Positions 60,064-64,000 of a stretch of DNA of 64,000 nt are shown in pieces. Origin of the DNA: Distichodus sexfasciatus (lineage: Eukaryota; Chordata; Actinopteri; Characiformes; Distichodontidae); NCBI GenBank assembly GCA_032718565.1, contig JAVGVS010000021.1:3332712-3396711 (forward strand). Direction: 5' to 3'. The translations under genes were made by a program, and so were the position numbers. Position 1 is the first letter of the stretch; every line of letters begins with the position of its first letter. The notes beneath the pieces were generated by a model. That model saw nothing but the letters and a program-made list of their open reading frames with translations. It was not told the DNA's origin and ran no database searches.

Positions 60064-60940
60064 TCTTGTTCATGTACGAGCTGATTTGAGTGGTCTGTGG
60101 AACTGCAGGATTTGCAAAACCATGAATATATGTGTGAATTTAAAAATACCAATGTTTTGCCACAATCTTGTAAAATATATGAAATAAGATTATATCTTGA
60201 TTTAACTCTCCGATTATAACAGCTATTTCTATACTGAAGAAGGGGCTTTAGAACAGGGTATTGACTTAATTGTGCAGTGCCCCTCTTGAACCTGCAATCG
60301 ACAGCAATATCCACCTGGAGTTACACAGAGATGTAATCATGTTAAATGTCAGAGAAATGTTATGCAGAAAGAGAGGTGTACATTTATGTACAACTTTCAG
60401 CTCATTTTCATCTTGTGATCTGTAAATGATACAGATTTTAGGGAAGTTGTACCTTAGTGTCTGATGTGGATCAAAACCAATTACAGCCGATCAGTCCTAA
60501 TACTGACACTTTCTGTAAGGACATCTTTGTTATCACTGAAATTCGCAGGAGGTACCAGTTATATATAGGTCATTAAACAAAGGTTAGCAGTAAAACACCA
60601 TGTAATATGTCTCTAGACTCCACTAGGCGCAAGGTAATATTACTCCTCTCTACCTCCATGTAAGTTCTATTCAAGCACCAAATCCCTTCTCATTTTATGA
60701 ACTGACAAATGTTGTCTATTAAGAATTACGCCCTTTTGACATATACTGAAGCAGAAAACTATGAACATGTCACATAAAAAACTAATCAAAATGCATCATC
60801 TGTGTCTTCCTGAAGATTGTATCTGTCTGTCCTTCGCATTGTTGCTTTTAAGCTCACTGAGGCCCCCTGCTGGTCACACACTTTTTAAACCATAAAAGCA
60901 CCCCTAAAATTGAGCTAAAAAAACCCTGAGAAACATTAAG
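60064..60940. other. Intergenic sequence before the spock2-like relic
   Basis: No coding or repeat signature recognised. It could be a further decayed part of the relic that follows, but I could not align it to spock2. Confidence 0.35.
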
Positions 60941-60954
60941 TCAATGTATTTGTT

Positions 60955-62480
60955 TCCTTTTTGTGGTTGATGCACATGGTAGTTTTGGGACATACACAGT
61001 TTGTCACAACTACATTTCAGGTTCTTGGTTGTACCTAAAGCTGCCAGTTAGTAGAGGTGTGGCAACCTCTATTTAACCTAAATGCTGTTCTCTCTACACT
61101 TGGCCAGGCAAGATGGCTTCAACGGGTAAATACTTAAATCTGGAACAATATGTTTATATTTAGAGCCATATAAATTAGTGTTCAGGAATTCACTTTGTTT
61201 TAGGAACCAGCACGGCTTGGCGTGTTAGTGTTGGTGTTAATGTTAAGCTATGGTATAATAAATTATGTTCTTAACTCCATTTTATGGTCCCAATGAGAGT
61301 CTTCGTACATTAAATTTTGGATCCATAGATCTTAAATCTTTACTTACATAATGCTGGACTGAATATGATTATATTGTTAATATGGTTAATTGCAACTATA
61401 TTTGGACTTACCCGAAACAAGTGGACTGTGACTGGGAAAAAGGTTCTAGGACTCACAGCAGCTAACATTACCAGAGCAGGGCAGCCATATCAGCTTAGCC
61501 ATTATATGGCAGTAAGCTCAGGCAAATGGGCCATGACTAACCAGATGTTGCTTGGGCACTCAAGAGCACTGCTGCATCACTAATGCTAATGCTAGTTTGA
61601 TAGATGTTGGACACATGTCTGACTAGATCAGTTTACTAGGGAGCAGAGGTCTTCAGGTAGCAAATGATTTTGTTCTCAGATTTTAAGTATGTTTTTAGCA
61701 TTGTCTCATTATACATTGGATGTATGAGCAAGAACAAAAGGATGCAGACAAACACACAGAGCTGAATAGGTGTCCCATACACACTCAAAGACACATCTGC
61801 AAAAAAAATCATGAAAACACATTAATGGCACGTAAGAGTAAGAAAATAATAACCTATTTGCAAAATATATTTCTACTTATGTTTTTGTTACTGTCACTTG
61901 TACCTCGGCCTAGTACCTCCCAGTGGTGTGCGGCCTACTGTCAGAAAACATGCTTCTTTACATGAAGCTCTGTAAACTACACCGAATCAATACTACTGAA
62001 AATACACAAGATCTATTGTCTTTAGACTCTCTCAACTTTACATTTATTAATATATCAGTGAAAACTACCAGACTACACGAAGTAATTCTAGACCTAGAAG
62101 TTCCTCCACAGTATCTTCACTACATGCAGAATCATCAGCTAAAATAATTTAATGCAAATGTGCCAGGTGTCCTGGAGTTGCAGATCTGAAGTGAGGTGAG
62201 GATGGCTGGATTTCACACATCCTGTCTGAGAGTGTCTCCATGAAAGTCACACACGCAGCACCATACCTGATAGAAAAGACCAAGCTAGAATGAGATAATC
62301 AAAATTTGTGAAAAATAATGCCCCGAAGGATGAGAACCAAGAACATTTTGGAATTACAAATTAACAAGTGGGGGAAGGGTGGAGGCATTTTGTGTGGTAA
62401 AATAAGGGGTTTTTTGTTGTTGTTGTTGTTTTAAAGGGAAATAATTTGTAGGAACAGACTCAAATTCCAATAGCATTCAG
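60955..62480 (-). pseudogene. Decayed tandem copy of the 5' half of spock2
   Basis: On the same strand and in the same order as spock2, at least five blocks match. (a) 60957-61048 against the exon at 28252-28366 (shared GGTTGATGCACATGG); (b) 61275-61370 against 28860-28965 (ATAGATCTTAAATCT against AGAGATCTTAAATCT); (c) 61440-61650 against 40470-40715 (CAGTTTACTAGGGAGCAGAG against CAGTTTACTGGGGAGCAGAG); (d) 62151-62340 against 43653-43845 (ATGCAAATGTGCCAGGTG identical); (e) 62395-62480 against 43925-44005. The exon copy still suggests TTK, KCS and MCIN, but has deletions of about 7 and 12 bases, so its frame is broken. Introns of 13 kb are reduced to 1.5 kb. The intron content rules out a processed pseudogene. 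Edges are approximate. Confidence 0.8.
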
Positions 62481-63722
62481 GTCATTCAGATCAATAGACA
62501 CGCCAAATCTGTATGCTAAAAATGCCATTCAAAAATGTACAATACATAGAGACTCGGCATACTGCTTAAATTGGGAATCTGGATTTCAGTAATGCGGCTT
62601 TCAGCAATTTTATAATGTATTATTTTTTTCTCATTTGTATTTTGAGTTTACGGTCACTACTGTGTGTAGGGTGATACAGTCTGCAGCACCACAAGAGGGA
62701 GATAATAGCCGCGGCCAAAGACGGACATGACACTCCCAGTTCTCCAGTTCCTTTATACATTTTCCATTTTTATGGGAATGAATGTTTTATCCACACTCCA
62801 CTCTTCCAGTCACCATTTCAACAGTGCAAAATAGCTAAATCTTCCAGGAGATTCAGTCTATCTTCTCTATTTCTACCACAATTTGTTTCAGTAGTTAGTG
62901 ACTGCTTAGTAGTCAGTAGTAATAGTCTTGGTAAGTTCTAATTGCTGAAATTATCATTTAAGAGTTTTTCAGTTGTTGTTATTGCACCCTTAATATTAAG
63001 TTCCACCCCGAAAGGAGAAATTAGCTCTTCAAATATATTTCTACTTCAGTTTGCAACTTGATTTAGTTAACAATGCATTACTGAAAGTCGTTTCATTCCA
63101 AATAAGTTATATCATCCAATAAAGCACTGTAAAATACTTAAAATAATATGATTTTTACAGATCAAAAAATTCCCTATTTCACATACATAGAAGCAGATGG
63201 TTATACTACAATATAACAGAATTTGAGTACAAACAATTATTTAGACGCTATAACAGTAGTTTCCAAATGATCAGTGCAGAGCATTGAATACATTTGTTTG
63301 TGCAGTAACATTACATCTTAATCAGCATCTCAACGCCAACAATGATAAATAATCACAAAAAAGAACACAGTTTAAATTATTCTGTAAGTATGTTTGTTAT
63401 AAAGTCATGTCAAGGATGTAACATGGGAAGTTTTTTTTACAGCATTTTAAATAAGTATTATGTAACGAAAGATGTTTTAATGTGTTTAATGTTATATTGC
63501 ATCAGAAAGCATGCATCTGGAATTTAGTATTTGTCAGGTCACAGATGAAATCAAATGTCTCTTCGCAGTAGCCAAACATTACAATTTAGCAACAACCAGA
63601 AACTCTAGCTTGCTTTCAAAAATAGACTGCAGCTTCTTAGCACCCACAATAGTGGGAAATAAACTCCAGCACAAAGGTCACCCAGTATGAGTTTATCATA
63701 GTGTTGTGTTCGTTGAGGTTCA
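62481..63722. other. Spacer and probable ascc1 3' UTR
   Basis: AT-rich sequence downstream of the ascc1 stop. Minus-strand ATTAAA-type motifs near 63475-63490 could serve as polyadenylation signals. Nothing else was recognised. Confidence 0.3.
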
Positions 63723-63839
63723 TCATGAGAAGGTAACATAGCCAGCTGAAGTGTAGTATCCAGTACAGTCAGACGAGAACCTCTGAGACAATGCCACAGA
63801 GTCCAACTCAATTGCTCCAAAATAAAACTCTCCGAACAT
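63723..63839 (-). CDS. ascc1: Activating signal cointegrator 1 complex subunit 1, last coding exon
   Basis: ASCC1 is a KH-domain and 2H-phosphoesterase-like subunit of the ASCC complex (transcription coactivation and alkylation-damage response). The exon begins after a strong acceptor (CTCTCTCTTAG) and encodes 38 residues, MFGEFYFGAIELDSVALSQR then FSSDCTGYYTSAGYVTFS, followed by TGA. It parallels the human C-terminus LFENFYFGSLKLNSIHISQR, with the ASCG-like ending before IDFS. In human 10q22.1 ASCC1 is the direct neighbour of SPOCK2 on the same strand, as here, which strongly supports the call. The first codon is internal, not a start. Upstream exons lie beyond 64000. Confidence 0.85.
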   Translation of the reverse strand: MFGEFYFGAIELDSVALSQRFSSDCTGYYTSAGYVTFS

Positions 63840-64000
63840 CTAAGAGAGAGGAGAGAGAAAGAATATTGCGGTAATTTTATTAAAATTATTTTCAATTTCT
63901 GGGCCATCTTTCTTTACAGCATGATTAAATTAAAGAAAGGGAATCTTTGTATTAAGTGGCCTACAAACAGAATTACACTGTTCCCTGATTTCTTAGTATA

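Noticed and set aside
63605..63907. 100-codon minus-strand frame over the ascc1 exon
   Set aside because: It is in a different frame from the conserved ASCC1 C-terminus and crosses the splice acceptor; a shadow of the true exon.

Overview
This is a gene-sparse, repeat-rich vertebrate nuclear window, most likely from a ray-finned fish. The grounds are many short exons with GT-AG introns, long AT-rich introns, tRNA-derived SINEs, numerous non-autonomous hAT elements with 8-bp target-site duplications, and protein sequences close to their human counterparts. I cannot name the species. There is no bacterial or viral gene and no CRISPR array.

Five protein-coding genes can be read. From left to right: (1) dnai2 on the minus strand, the axonemal outer-arm dynein intermediate chain, with eight coding exons at 2136-4745 and its C-terminal exons off the left edge; (2) ppa1 on the plus strand, soluble inorganic pyrophosphatase, complete in 11 exons at 7543-11403 (288 aa); (3) a Sar1-family GTPase on the plus strand, complete in 6 coding exons at 14896-16223 (198 aa), called sar1a on neighbourhood; (4) spock2 (testican-2) on the minus strand, complete in 11 coding exons at 21955-51712 (426 aa), including a 9-nt microexon and one GC-AG intron; (5) the last coding exon of ascc1 on the minus strand at 63723-63839. 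PPA1, SAR1A, SPOCK2 and ASCC1 all lie in human 10q22.1, so the window is a conserved block. ppa1 to sar1a and ascc1 to spock2 keep their head-to-tail order. The genes are housekeeping, secretory, extracellular-matrix and cilium genes with no common pathway; they are neighbours by ancestry.

Between and inside the genes is a layered repeat landscape. Six hAT-like insertions have exact 8-bp duplications (70-1984, 18908-19443, 40756-41372, 47053-47655, 57413-60055 and 58482-60014), and a seventh is weaker (26895-27338). Some are nested: a MITE sits inside a hAT inside a larger hAT at 57.4-60.06 kb, and a hAT splits a SINE at 47 kb. A polypurine (GA)n tract of about 0.7 kb lies immediately upstream of spock2 exon 1.

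The most interesting signal is a collinear, decayed second copy of the 5' half of spock2 at about 60.95-62.48 kb. It includes one frame-broken exon plus shrunken introns and lies between spock2 and ascc1. Smaller relics of dnai2 lie upstream of dnai2. I did not find a novel multi-gene system.
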